This document shows positions 24,736 to 33,627 of a stretch of DNA of 64,000 bases, piece by piece. A program made the position numbers and the translations under genes. Each line of letters begins with the position of its first letter. The first letter of the stretch is position 1. Under the pieces are notes generated by a model. It saw only the letters and a list, made by a program, of their open reading frames with translations. It was not told the origin of the DNA and did no database searches. Source of the DNA: Desulfovibrio inopinatus DSM 10711 (GTDB lineage Bacteria > Desulfobacterota > Desulfovibrionia > Desulfovibrionales > Desulfovibrionaceae); NCBI RefSeq assembly GCF_000429305.1, contig NZ_AUBP01000021.1, forward strand, positions 62,001 to 126,000. Direction: 5' to 3'.

Positions 24736-25668
24736 TTAACGAACATTTTGGACCCGTAAATATAGTGCAAGCCCTATCATTGTCGTTGCGATACCGAGCC
24801 ATCCCATAGGGCCAGGAAGGGTACCTCCAAGCAGGACGGCTTCTCCGGCTAAGGAAAAGACAACTTCCATGGACTGGGTGCAGTCGGCAGCGGTGAGTTG
24901 AGCCGCTGATTGAGCCGCATGACGGGCATAGAGGAAAAGACTTGTGGCAATCACTCCGGAAAAGAGCGCGACCAGAGCTGTATTTGTCAATTGATTGAGT
25001 GATGGGGGCGGAGGTGACGTTACGGCAATCAGGAGTGCCCATAAGGGAAGCGATCCGAGCGTTAACAATAACACTCGACAAAAAGGATCGTTGAGCGGTG
25101 GGGCATCCAGATGAGGAATACGACTGGAGCGACTGTTACGAGCTTCCCAAACGAGCTGGTTGCCGAAGGGGTAAGCAAACGCTGCACCGAAAACGGGGAG
25201 TGCTCCGAGGAGAACATCACGCCACGAGTTGGTTTCCGCTTGTTCGAGGTTGATGAGCAGGACTCCACAGAAAATAATGAGGGTCAGAAACACCGCACGC
25301 AAGGGAACGGGACGGCCAAAGGCGAACAGGACAATGGGCGTCGCGAGAATGGTTGTCTGCCATGTGGCTGCGACAACCCAGGCAGGGGCATAGGTCGCGC
25401 TGAAACTGATCAACGCATAAAAAACACCGAAACCAATGCCTCCGGCAAGGCTCCAGAAGCGCCAATGACGTGCAAAGAGGCGAAGCGATTCGAAAAGCAA
25501 GTGACGACGAAAGAAGAGAAGCCCAAGGACAAGAAAAGCAAGCATCCAAAAATAGCGAAGACTTGCCGACCAGACCCAATGCCCGCCCTGCAGACTCATA
25601 GCTCTGTTTAGTACAAAGGTTGAGCTGAAAAAGAACGCGGCCGTGATACCGACCAAGATGATTTTCAT
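24736..25668 (-). CDS. EmrE-family (DMT superfamily) multidrug efflux transporter
   Basis: A roughly 310-residue inner-membrane protein with about ten transmembrane segments in two related halves. It starts MKIILVGITAAFFFSSTFVL and ends with a GWLGIATTMIGLALYL segment. The pattern fits the 300-residue multidrug-resistance efflux family of the drug/metabolite transporter superfamily rather than the four-helix EmrE itself. The exported substrate is unknown. An upstream ATG at 25674 directly abuts GAGGAA; the ATG at 25668 has better spacing from the same sequence, so I chose it. The 200 bases between this gene and the upstream fur-type gene hold several hairpins. Transcription is leftward, and no clear terminator follows. 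Confidence 0.82.
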   Translation of the reverse strand: MKIILVGITAAFFFSSTFVLNRAMSLQGGHWVWSASLRYFWMLAFLVLGLLFFRRHLLFESLRLFARHWRFWSLAGGIGFGVFYALISFSATYAPAWVVAATWQTTILATPIVLFAFGRPVPLRAVFLTLIIFCGVLLINLEQAETNSWRDVLLGALPVFGAAFAYPFGNQLVWEARNSRSSRIPHLDAPPLNDPFCRVLLLTLGSLPLWALLIAVTSPPPPSLNQLTNTALVALFSGVIATSLFLYARHAAQSAAQLTAADCTQSMEVVFSLAGEAVLLGGTLPGPMGWLGIATTMIGLALYLRVQNVR

Positions 25669-25694
25669 CTCCATTTCCTCACTATAGATTCAGA

Positions 25695-25864
25695 ATTGAA
25701 AACGGCATGCCTACGCAATGCCTTCAATTTTGTCCAGGCAGAGAGAATCATATGAGGAAACAACAAAGCGAGCCTCTACTGGCATCGTATGGTCTGCGTA
25801 GAGGGACGAGGTGGTGGGCTATGGAGCAACGTCGACAGGCTGCCCTGGCAACATTGCTCCATAG
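25695..25864 (-). other. Hairpin-rich leader ahead of the efflux transporter gene
   Basis: Three inverted repeats lie in tandem between the fur-type gene and the transporter gene: CTATGGAGCAA / TTGCTCCATAG (25819-25829, 25854-25864), CCTCTAC / GTAGAGG (about 25773-25805), and ATTGAA-GGCAT / ATGCC-TTCAAT (25695-25728). None has a T tail on the minus strand. They could be the fur gene's 3' structure or a regulatory leader of the transporter; the sequence matches no riboswitch class I know. Confidence 0.35.
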
Positions 25865-25876
25865 GAGATATCTTCG

Positions 25877-26353
25877 CTAAAGAGGAGCGGTTTGATCGGA
25901 ATCAATGAGGCATTGCCTGCAGATACCGCGTAAAACGGCCGCCGAGCCGGTGATACGGCCCCATTTGACAGCCTCTTCCGGAAAGTTGAGGTCATCGAAT
26001 TGAGACCATTCTATATCACGAATATCTCCGCATTTTTTGCAAATAATATGATGATGTGGAAAGAGCATGGGCTCATATCGAGCTGAGTCGTCCGTCGAAG
26101 AAACTTTGCAAATGAGTCCAAGATCGCAGAACGTCGCCAGCGTGCGGTATACCGTATCGAGCGAAATCGTTGGGATTTTTTCTCGAACACGGCGATAGAC
26201 CACGTCTGCAGAAGGATGGTCCTCTGCTTTGACAATTTCTTCAAGGATCACCATGCGCTGATGCGTAAGTCGCAGGCCGTGCAGTTCACAGGTCTTACGA
26301 CATGACTTAATTTTGCGTTCGGCAAGGGCCGTTTGATCGTATTGGTTCATCAT
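25877..26353 (-). CDS. Fur family transcriptional regulator (PerR-like)
   Basis: A 158-residue metal-dependent DNA-binding regulator. Residues about 15-90 are the winged helix, with RLTHQRMVILEEI, ADVVYRRVREKIPTISLDTV and YRTLATFCDLGLI. The dimerisation half has HHHIICKKCGD and GICRQC, giving two CxxC pairs (C105/C108, C145/C148) that would bind structural zinc as in PerR and many Fur proteins. The helix-3 region resembles PerR more than Fur, but metal and peroxide sensing cannot be settled from sequence. No target such as rubrerythrin or catalase adjoins it. A promoter with a TAAGA-N5-TCTTA palindrome over its -10 box lies directly upstream, so autoregulation is likely. No ribosome-binding site precedes the ATG. 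Confidence 0.92.
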   Translation of the reverse strand: MMNQYDQTALAERKIKSCRKTCELHGLRLTHQRMVILEEIVKAEDHPSADVVYRRVREKIPTISLDTVYRTLATFCDLGLICKVSSTDDSARYEPMLFPHHHIICKKCGDIRDIEWSQFDDLNFPEEAVKWGRITGSAAVLRGICRQCLIDSDQTAPL

Positions 26354-26390
26354 TAAGAATTGATCTTATAGATTGAGTGAAAAAAGTCAA
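26354..26390 (-). promoter_or_regulatory. Promoter and candidate operator of the Fur-type regulator
   Basis: On the minus strand TTGACT (26385-26390) and TAAGAT (26363-26368) are 16 bases apart. The 15-base inverted repeat TAAGAATTGATCTTA at 26354-26368 covers the -10 box and the probable start point, a typical position for a repressor. The start codon is at 26351-26353, so the transcript would be nearly leaderless if this promoter is used. Confidence 0.5.
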
Positions 26391-26612
26391 TGCCACTGAC
26401 AGTCAAAGTAATGGAAACAGCTTGTTCTTTTTTTCGCAAAGATATCGTTTTCGATTGGAGACTTCAATAGGGATATTTCCCGACTTTGATGATTTCAGAC
26501 GGATGTTGTGGAAAGTTCGGTTCATATTGCCAAAATCTTTCTCGAACGATATCTCCACACTATATAGTTACGTATCATGCCTGTGTAAACGGTCATGGAG
26601 GAGGAAGAGGGA

Positions 26613-29600
26613 ATGGCTGATCAAAAAAAAGGCGCCTTACATAGTTGGCGTGACACTGCAAAAGATATTATTTTAGCGGTGTTGGTGCTCATCGTTATCG
26701 CACAGTCTGTGCTATTGTGGCGAAGTGGGACGGTCGCGGAGTCTTCTGAGTCCGTCTCGGAAAATCCAACGGCTGCTGCGGTCGCCACGGAGGGGCCCTC
26801 CGCTCCGTCAGCCATAATACATGAACGTGAAGCACAAGAAACGACTGCATCAACGCTGGATCAAAGTGCTTCAAAGCCTTCCTCTGATGCGTCAGCCTCC
26901 TCGACTCCGACAAGTGAAGATATGTCGGCCTCAACAGAGTCCGGCGACCAAGGCAAAATGGCAGTTTCCGTCGCGGGTGTTTTTATCAATCCGCAACAAC
27001 GTCGCTTTGTTTTTGTCGCATTTGATGCTCCGGTCGGTCCACAGGTCACGCAAGGGGAAGTGATTGCTGCTCAAACTCCTCCTGCGACTCTTGCACCGGA
27101 GATTTCCGGAAATTGGGAATGGCTGTCTCCATTTCTGGCTCGTTTTACGTCAACAAAGCCGTTTACGCCCTCTGTACGTTATACCGTGACGATAGCCCCG
27201 CAGTCCGTGTTGAAGGATCCAGCCCAATTTACCGGGAAATCCGCCTTTGAAATTGCGTTTGGCGATTTTCAAGTGGAAGATGTGACGTTCAATCAACGCG
27301 TCGCGGAAAAAGGTGGTGCCTTTGTCCATATTCTCGGCCGGATTGATTTCAATCAAACCGTGGGTCCTCAAGCGCTCATGCATCATATTGCCATGTATCG
27401 AGATGAGAATGGGAAACAGGTCTCGGTGCCATTGAGCATCATAACGACCTATTCTTCGTCCCAAATGGAATTTGAAACGGAATCTGTTGAGAAAACATCT
27501 GCGGGACAGACGTATACACTGGTTGTGAGCAAAGGCTTGAGACCCCGTGAAGGTGATATCGAGCTGCCTCAAGATGTGCGTGAATCCTATACACTCAAAC
27601 TCGACCCTTTCATCAGCATAGAAAATGTTGAAACGCAGTCCAATATGGGCAGTGGAGTCATTCGCTTTGAGTTGTCGACTCCTGTATTGATTGAAGCTCT
27701 CAAACGGCATCTCAGCGTTACTCCTGATACGCTCTATTCTTTGACGATTTCGGGAACGAGCGTCACCATGCGCGGAGATTTTACTCCGGGGGCAGAGTAC
27801 CGTGTACATGTGAAAAAAGGATTGCAAGCCGAGGATAGCGCGGTTTTGAGTCAAAATTTCAATGCTACAGTACGTATGCCGGATCTTGCTTCCACTGTGG
27901 ATTTTGCCAGCCAAGGCATGTTTCTTTCCCGTTCCGGTTACGGCAATTTAGGTCTGACTTCGGTAAATACGAATGCCGTTGATGTGCGGGTGGACAAAGT
28001 CTACCTCAATAACCTGTTTGCGCTCTTTAATTTTGAAGGGTGGCAAGTTTTTCGTGATGAATATTATGATGGTCAGATCAACCGGGCTCTTGGTCGGGAA
28101 GTCACACGCTTTAAGGCAAACGTCCCGTATAAACAAAATACCACGGTGAATTCTACCCTCTCTCTTCCGGATCTGGCTGCGAAGTCTGGTCCTGGACTGT
28201 ACAGAGTTGCCGCCACGGTTCCTGGCCAATATCAGGGCGCACAGCGTTGGGTGCTGTTGACTGATATCGGTCTGGCAGCCAAACTCGGTACGGATGACGT
28301 GCTCGTGTACGCCGGTTCGTTTGCGGATAATGCTCCTATTCCTCATGTCGAAATTCGTATTGTCAACGAGCATAATCAAGTTGTGGCTGAGGGGAGAACC
28401 AATACAAATGGGTTGTTTTATAAAAAAGGATTAGCCAAAGCATTTGATGCTGCAAAACCATATATGGTTTGGGCTCGCAAGGGACACGATACGTCTTTTC
28501 TGCTGTTCGACCAATTCGGCATTGACACCGCCGGCCTTGATGTGGGCGGTAAAACCCTTTCGCCAGAAGGATACAGCGCGTTTGTTTATGGAGAGCGTAA
28601 TATCTATCGCCCTGGTGAGCGGGTTGAAGGCATGATCCTGGTTCGCGATGCGCAGCTTGCCACGCCACCGACAATGCCTTTGGTGTTGCGTTTGAACGAT
28701 CCGCGAGGAAACCGGATAGATGAAACAACTGTTCGTCTTGAAAGGCAGGGCGCTGCCGGATTCCGGTTTGAAATGCCCGATTATGCGCAAACCGGCCGGT
28801 ATGCCATGGATGTTATCGTGGCAAATACGGTCATTGGCGAATATCGATTTCAAGTCGAAGATTTTGTGCCGGATCGGATTTCTGTCGACATCACATCGAA
28901 AATCGTTGCCGCAGCGCCGGGAAAACCTCTGCAATATGATGTCTTCAGTAAATATCTGTTCGGTGCTCCCGCTTCAGGGATGAGCGTCGATACCACGGTT
29001 GGCCTTATTCCCTCTGATTTCAAGCCCAAAGGCTTTGATGACTATACGTTCGGTGATCCGGATCGCCGTTTCGAAGCAAAAGAAATATCCAAGCAAGATG
29101 GTAGACTGAACGAAGCCGGTGAAGCGTCGTTTTCTGTCGATATTCCGGAGAATTTATCTCCTCCGGCAGGATTAACCGCTGTTGTTGTCGCTCGAGTACG
29201 TGAACGTGGAGGACGCGGCGTCAGTGCTGTGAGGCATATTCCGGTTCATGCGTATGCGGCCTATCCTGGTTTACGTGCCGATAATGAAGGCGCAGCCGAT
29301 CCGGGCAAACCGTTTCATTTTTCGTATGTTCTCATCACTCCGGAAGGTGAGCCCGCAACAACAGGGGCACTGACGGCACGGTTGATTAAAGACCGTTGGC
29401 AAACGGTATTACGCCGGAATGATGATGGTGTATTTGCCTACGAAACCGTTCGTGATTCACGCATAATCGATTCGAAGACCATTAAAGCTCCTGCTGGACA
29501 AGGCGCTTTCCGGTTCGTACCTCCGGATTTTGGTTCATATCGGGTCACACTTGCCGATCCGGCGAGCGGCGCTTCTGCATCGTTGTCGTTTTACGCTGGT

Positions 29601-32285
29601 GGATCGGGCTATGCCCCGTGGGCTGTCAAAAATCCTTCGCGGCTTGAGCTTGTTACCGATAAAAAAGACTATGCCGTCGGTGATTCCGCTCGAATTCAAG
29701 TCCGTGCACCATTTGCCGGTACGTTGCTGCTTACATTGGAAAATGATCATGTTGTTGATGCCGGCGTGTTCACTGTGACCGGGAACACCGCTGACATTAC
29801 GTTAAACCTGCCCAAAGCCTGTGCCCCCAATTGCTATGTGACGGGGCTGTTGACACGAACAGGAGATTCTTTTGGTCCGGGTGAGGTCTCGCGTGCTTTT
29901 GGCGCGACAAGTGTCGGGGTGGGGCGTAAGGCCGGTCAGATTGATTTGGCCGTGAATGCTCCTGCTTCCATGCGTCCGGAAAATCCGTTGGCAATTGAAG
30001 TTACCGCAACGCCGGGTGCACTTGTTACGATCGCTGCTGTGGATGAGGGAATTTTACAGCTTATTTCTCAGAAAACCCCTGATCCCTTTGAATCATTTTA
30101 TGCCAAGCGTGCTTTGGCGGTGAACTCTTTCGATATCTTCTCATTATTGTTGCCCGATATTCCCTCCGTCGATGGTTTGGCTCCTGCTGGCGGAGGCGGT
30201 TTTCTGGATAAACTCAAGCAGATGGTTCGCACCAATGCCCTTCAGGGAGAAGCCCCAGTTGCGTTTTGGTCGGGGCCACTCTTCGCTGATGCAACAGGGA
30301 TTGTTCGAACGACGTTCACCATTCCGCGTTTTCAAGGGGCATTGCGTATCATGGCAGTTGCCTCAGATGGCGAACGTTTTGGTTCAACGGACAATACTGT
30401 CCTCGTCAAAAGTCCATTAGTGCTTATGCCGACGTTTCCGCGTTTTCTCGCTATGGGTGACATTGCCGATGTTCCCATTACAGTGCGTAACGATACGGAC
30501 GCCGACGGTGAGTTTCTTGTTCAGCTCGCCGCGAAAGGGCCGGTTCACCTGACACAGTCTGAAATGCGTATCTCCATTCCTCATGGAAAGGAAAAAACAG
30601 TCTTTTTCAAAGTGCAAGCCGATCAAGCTGAGGGACAAGCCGATTTTACGGTGACGGCGAATGGGAATGATGAAATGGCGAAGTATACGGCAGGCTTTCC
30701 TGTGCGCTCGGCCTATCCCCTTGTGACGCTCGTTGATGAAGGTGTTCTCAACGAGTCTCAAAAGACCATTCCCGCGGCAGACCCGGCGAATATGGTGCCA
30801 GCGACATTGCGGCGTTCCATTCGGGTCGGCGGATCGCCTATTGTTCGCTTCAGCGATAAGCTTCAAGATCTGTTGTTATACCCTTATGGTTGTTTGGAAC
30901 AAACCGTGTCTCGCGCCTTTCCTTTGTTGTATATTGCGGATCTAGCGGCGACGTTGAATCCGGGCTCATTCGATAAAGGCAATGTTCCGGCTTTTGTTCA
31001 AGACGGAATTACGCGTGTGTTGTCCATGCAGTTGTCGTCCGGCCTGTTCGCCATGTGGCCGGGGTCGTCCTATGTCGATACGTTTTCCAGTGTCTATGCG
31101 GCGGATTTTCTTGTCCAAGCCGATCGCGCTGGATATGGCGTCAGCCGGTATAATCTCGACAAGGCAATACAAGCGCTTCAAAATACCGTGCATGACGAAT
31201 CTCTTACGAAGCGGTCGATAAAAACCGTCGTGTACGGTCTATACGTCTTGGCATTGGCAGGCCGGGCTGATTTCGGTGTAATGGATCATTTGTTTGAAAA
31301 AAGCGCTGCCACCATGTCGGAAGCTGATCGGGCATTGCTGGCTGCGGCCTATGCGGCTGTGGGGAACAAGCAGGCCATGTCCCGGCTGCTCAAGATGACG
31401 TCTCCGCTTCATAAAGAGGGAGCTCCTGCGGCATCAGGATATGAGGAGAGAGACGCCTTTTCGTCGGCATTGCGAAATCAGGCGCTCCGTATCAATGCGC
31501 TTCTTTCGGCGGACCCGTCGTTTCCGGCCCTGCCAAACCTGGTGCAGAAGCTGAGCCAGGCTTTAGCCAATAAAAAGCTGACATCAACCCAAGAAAACGC
31601 CTTTGCGCTGTTGGCCCTTGGACGATATGCCGAAATGGAACGCAAGCAAGGATCGTCTTCAGGAACTGTGTATGTGGGGGATACCGAACTGGGGCGTTTC
31701 ACGTCCAAACAGGCCTATTCCGCAGAAGGGGTAACAGGGGAAGGACCTGTTCGTATTGTACTCGAAAAAACGGTCAAACAGGGTTCAGTCTTCTACAATG
31801 TTGTCTCTCGGTTTGTGCCAACGGCGCAGTCCTATACTCCCAAGGCGAACGGCTTGTCGGTTATGCGGAGTATCATGCATCGTAACGGCACTCCGGTGGA
31901 ACCGGGGGAAGCCATGCCACAGGGCGGATTGCTGATTGTCAAAACGTCGGTATCTCCTGGAGACGATCCCATCGATAACGTTGTTGTTCAGACGTTGTTG
32001 CCGGCCGGGCTGGAAGTGGAGAATCCGCGTCTCGCCACAAGTGAACAGCAGGTATCGTTTGCGAAAGAAGCTCTGTTCAAGGCTCAATACACTGATATTC
32101 GCAATGACCAGTTTCTCTTCTTCATCAACTTGAATGAAAAAGGTTGGGTTCACCAATATAGTCTGCTTCGTGCGGTCACTCCGGGAAAGTTTGCTTTTCC
32201 ACCGGTGATGGCGCAGGCTATGTATGACCCGCAGCGTCAGGCGTATGGTGATGTTTCCACTCTTGATGTCACTATGACGCCGTAA
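26613..32285 (+). CDS. Bacterial alpha-2-macroglobulin, YfhM/type I-like, with intact thioester
   Basis: A roughly 1,890-residue periplasmic protease-trapping protein. An N-terminal membrane anchor (about residues 18-36, IILAVLVLIVIAQSVLLW) is followed by a Ser/Thr/Ala-rich linker and macroglobulin domains. The thioester motif CLEQ lies at about residue 1427 in LYPYGCLEQTVSRAF, inside the alpha/alpha thioester domain. Family members trap incoming proteases after bait-region cleavage and are thought to protect the periplasm, often with PBP1C, which is encoded 1.3 kb downstream. The start at 26613 has GGAGG eight bases upstream; an upstream ATG at 26595 lies within that ribosome-binding region. 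The anchor is a transmembrane helix, not the lipobox of E. coli YfhM. The gene is divergent from the fur-type gene. Confidence 0.95.
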   Translation: MADQKKGALHSWRDTAKDIILAVLVLIVIAQSVLLWRSGTVAESSESVSENPTAAAVATEGPSAPSAIIHEREAQETTASTLDQSASKPSSDASASSTPTSEDMSASTESGDQGKMAVSVAGVFINPQQRRFVFVAFDAPVGPQVTQGEVIAAQTPPATLAPEISGNWEWLSPFLARFTSTKPFTPSVRYTVTIAPQSVLKDPAQFTGKSAFEIAFGDFQVEDVTFNQRVAEKGGAFVHILGRIDFNQTVGPQALMHHIAMYRDENGKQVSVPLSIITTYSSSQMEFETESVEKTSAGQTYTLVVSKGLRPREGDIELPQDVRESYTLKLDPFISIENVETQSNMGSGVIRFELSTPVLIEALKRHLSVTPDTLYSLTISGTSVTMRGDFTPGAEYRVHVKKGLQAEDSAVLSQNFNATVRMPDLASTVDFASQGMFLSRSGYGNLGLTSVNTNAVDVRVDKVYLNNLFALFNFEGWQVFRDEYYDGQINRALGREVTRFKANVPYKQNTTVNSTLSLPDLAAKSGPGLYRVAATVPGQYQGAQRWVLLTDIGLAAKLGTDDVLVYAGSFADNAPIPHVEIRIVNEHNQVVAEGRTNTNGLFYKKGLAKAFDAAKPYMVWARKGHDTSFLLFDQFGIDTAGLDVGGKTLSPEGYSAFVYGERNIYRPGERVEGMILVRDAQLATPPTMPLVLRLNDPRGNRIDETTVRLERQGAAGFRFEMPDYAQTGRYAMDVIVANTVIGEYRFQVEDFVPDRISVDITSKIVAAAPGKPLQYDVFSKYLFGAPASGMSVDTTVGLIPSDFKPKGFDDYTFGDPDRRFEAKEISKQDGRLNEAGEASFSVDIPENLSPPAGLTAVVVARVRERGGRGVSAVRHIPVHAYAAYPGLRADNEGAADPGKPFHFSYVLITPEGEPATTGALTARLIKDRWQTVLRRNDDGVFAYETVRDSRIIDSKTIKAPAGQGAFRFVPPDFGSYRVTLADPASGASASLSFYAGGSGYAPWAVKNPSRLELVTDKKDYAVGDSARIQVRAPFAGTLLLTLENDHVVDAGVFTVTGNTADITLNLPKACAPNCYVTGLLTRTGDSFGPGEVSRAFGATSVGVGRKAGQIDLAVNAPASMRPENPLAIEVTATPGALVTIAAVDEGILQLISQKTPDPFESFYAKRALAVNSFDIFSLLLPDIPSVDGLAPAGGGGFLDKLKQMVRTNALQGEAPVAFWSGPLFADATGIVRTTFTIPRFQGALRIMAVASDGERFGSTDNTVLVKSPLVLMPTFPRFLAMGDIADVPITVRNDTDADGEFLVQLAAKGPVHLTQSEMRISIPHGKEKTVFFKVQADQAEGQADFTVTANGNDEMAKYTAGFPVRSAYPLVTLVDEGVLNESQKTIPAADPANMVPATLRRSIRVGGSPIVRFSDKLQDLLLYPYGCLEQTVSRAFPLLYIADLAATLNPGSFDKGNVPAFVQDGITRVLSMQLSSGLFAMWPGSSYVDTFSSVYAADFLVQADRAGYGVSRYNLDKAIQALQNTVHDESLTKRSIKTVVYGLYVLALAGRADFGVMDHLFEKSAATMSEADRALLAAAYAAVGNKQAMSRLLKMTSPLHKEGAPAASGYEERDAFSSALRNQALRINALLSADPSFPALPNLVQKLSQALANKKLTSTQENAFALLALGRYAEMERKQGSSSGTVYVGDTELGRFTSKQAYSAEGVTGEGPVRIVLEKTVKQGSVFYNVVSRFVPTAQSYTPKANGLSVMRSIMHRNGTPVEPGEAMPQGGLLIVKTSVSPGDDPIDNVVVQTLLPAGLEVENPRLATSEQQVSFAKEALFKAQYTDIRNDQFLFFINLNEKGWVHQYSLLRAVTPGKFAFPPVMAQAMYDPQRQAYGDVSTLDVTMTP

Positions 32286-32302
32286 CCCGAGACAAGGCCG
32301 GA

Positions 32303-32941
32303 ATGATGTCGTTTGCGCGTTATATTATCGTCTCCTATCGCATTACGTGGCACGATGGCGTATACAGTGCGGTTGTGGCCGATTTCAGGCAGCGCCGAAT
32401 TCTGGCTCAAGCGAAAAGCAGTGTCGACCTGGGCGAGATTTTGACTGAACTCGATGATCTCGCCCAGGATATGGCAACGGCACATGGCCTCCCGGTCAAA
32501 GTTGAAAATTATTTTTTTGATCCTATGGAGAAGGGAATCTATCTGGAGAAGCGAACATTTGAACCTGTCCAGAGCATGGAGTTCGAAGCAGAGCCTGTTG
32601 CCTCCAGGACGGGGCGTGTGACTCGCTCTATGGTACAGAGCGATCTGTTTATCGCGGTTTCAAAAATCGTGCTCTATTGGATGATTGTTGCAGCGTTCAC
32701 CGCTTTGCTGATTTATTTCTATGCACTGCCTTTTCTCCAGGCATTTCTCATTGCTCTTGCTATCGCGCTTATTCCGTTTTGGGGAAGCATTACAGCGACG
32801 TTTCAACATGCTCGCAACGATATGGAGGCACAATGGGGGGGAGATGTCGAAGAGGCAGAAGTACGGCCACGCCCTGTTCTTCCTCCTGGGAAGGAACAGG
32901 AAGAAAGTACGGAGAAAACGCAGGAATACAAAGCGAGTTAA
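32303..32941 (+). CDS. Unknown membrane protein next to alpha-2-macroglobulin
   Basis: A 212-residue protein I do not recognise. Residues 1-105 are soluble (YRITWHDGVYSAVVADFRQRR near the start). About 118-140 and 142-160 are two adjacent hydrophobic segments (VLYWMIVAAFTALLIYFYAL, then FLQAFLIALAIALIPFWG). The C-terminal tail is Glu/Pro-rich and probably disordered. It starts 17 bases after the alpha-2-macroglobulin stop, preceded by AAGG, so the two are probably co-transcribed. This suggests, but does not show, a role in the same envelope process. No signal peptide is seen, so the N-terminal domain would face the cytoplasm or need internal insertion. Confidence 0.7.
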   Translation: MMSFARYIIVSYRITWHDGVYSAVVADFRQRRILAQAKSSVDLGEILTELDDLAQDMATAHGLPVKVENYFFDPMEKGIYLEKRTFEPVQSMEFEAEPVASRTGRVTRSMVQSDLFIAVSKIVLYWMIVAAFTALLIYFYALPFLQAFLIALAIALIPFWGSITATFQHARNDMEAQWGGDVEEAEVRPRPVLPPGKEQEESTEKTQEYKAS

Positions 32942-33140
32942 AGGAAGGTTTCAGGGGATATCGTGAAGAGCAAAGAGCGGATGTTGTCTCGCTCTGTATG
33001 ATGGATCATATTGACGATGACACAGAATGCATACTCTCATAGAGAGTTGATGAAGTCAGCGAATACACCGTGATGTACCTCCTGTACGAACGTTCAGTTT
33101 CTTCCATACAGGACGATGTTGTGGGAGAACTCGACAGGTG

Positions 33141-33569
33141 TTATTTCGACCAGGGATCGTCAAGACGAATGGGTTTACCTTGACTTGCCTTGCTCGCAGT
33201 GTCCTGCGCTTTCTGCTTCTCAGCTTTGAGCCGTTTTTGCTCGGCCAGTATGATTTGGCCGAGTACGCGCTCTTGGTCATCGTCTTTTTTCAGAAACACT
33301 CCGGCAACAAGATTTTGAGCACGCCGAACGACGCGTACTTTCAGGTCGGAAAGCACGGTTGTTTCTTCTTGCGCGAGATCGCATTTGAAAACGATGCCGA
33401 CTTTGAGAGCGGCTGCATTGGTGGATATTGCCACTCCAGAAACACTTATGTCTTTTATTTTGATGGGGTAGGCTTTGTTTTTACCATGAATGACCAACAT
33501 AAGGCCGGCAGGGCTGACCCGGTAGCCGGAGCGACGTTCCTTTGTCTTCGTAGATACAGACAATTCCAT
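33141..33569 (-). CDS. PilZ domain protein
   Basis: A 142-residue protein. The PilZ cyclic-di-GMP-binding signature is present: an R-x-x-x-R type motif in KERRSGYRV (residues 11-18) and DISVSG (residues 40-45), which equals D/N-x-S-x-x-G. Residues about 11-100 form the PilZ barrel, followed by a charged helix (LAEQKRLKAEKQKAQD). It should act as a cytoplasmic c-di-GMP effector; its target is unknown. It is divergent from pbpC with only 58 bases between start codons, and convergent with the membrane protein gene. AGGT lies seven bases ahead of the start. Confidence 0.9.
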   Translation of the reverse strand: MELSVSTKTKERRSGYRVSPAGLMLVIHGKNKAYPIKIKDISVSGVAISTNAAALKVGIVFKCDLAQEETTVLSDLKVRVVRRAQNLVAGVFLKKDDDQERVLGQIILAEQKRLKAEKQKAQDTASKASQGKPIRLDDPWSK

Positions 33570-33627
33570 GGCGCGACCTAGTGTGATATGGTTAATTTTT
33601 TCGACCTAATAGCAAATATAATGTAAA

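Noticed and set aside
24569-25081. Minus-strand open frame of 170 codons overlapping the 3' part of the EmrE-type gene
   Set aside because: Wrong frame over a well-supported transporter; no domain.
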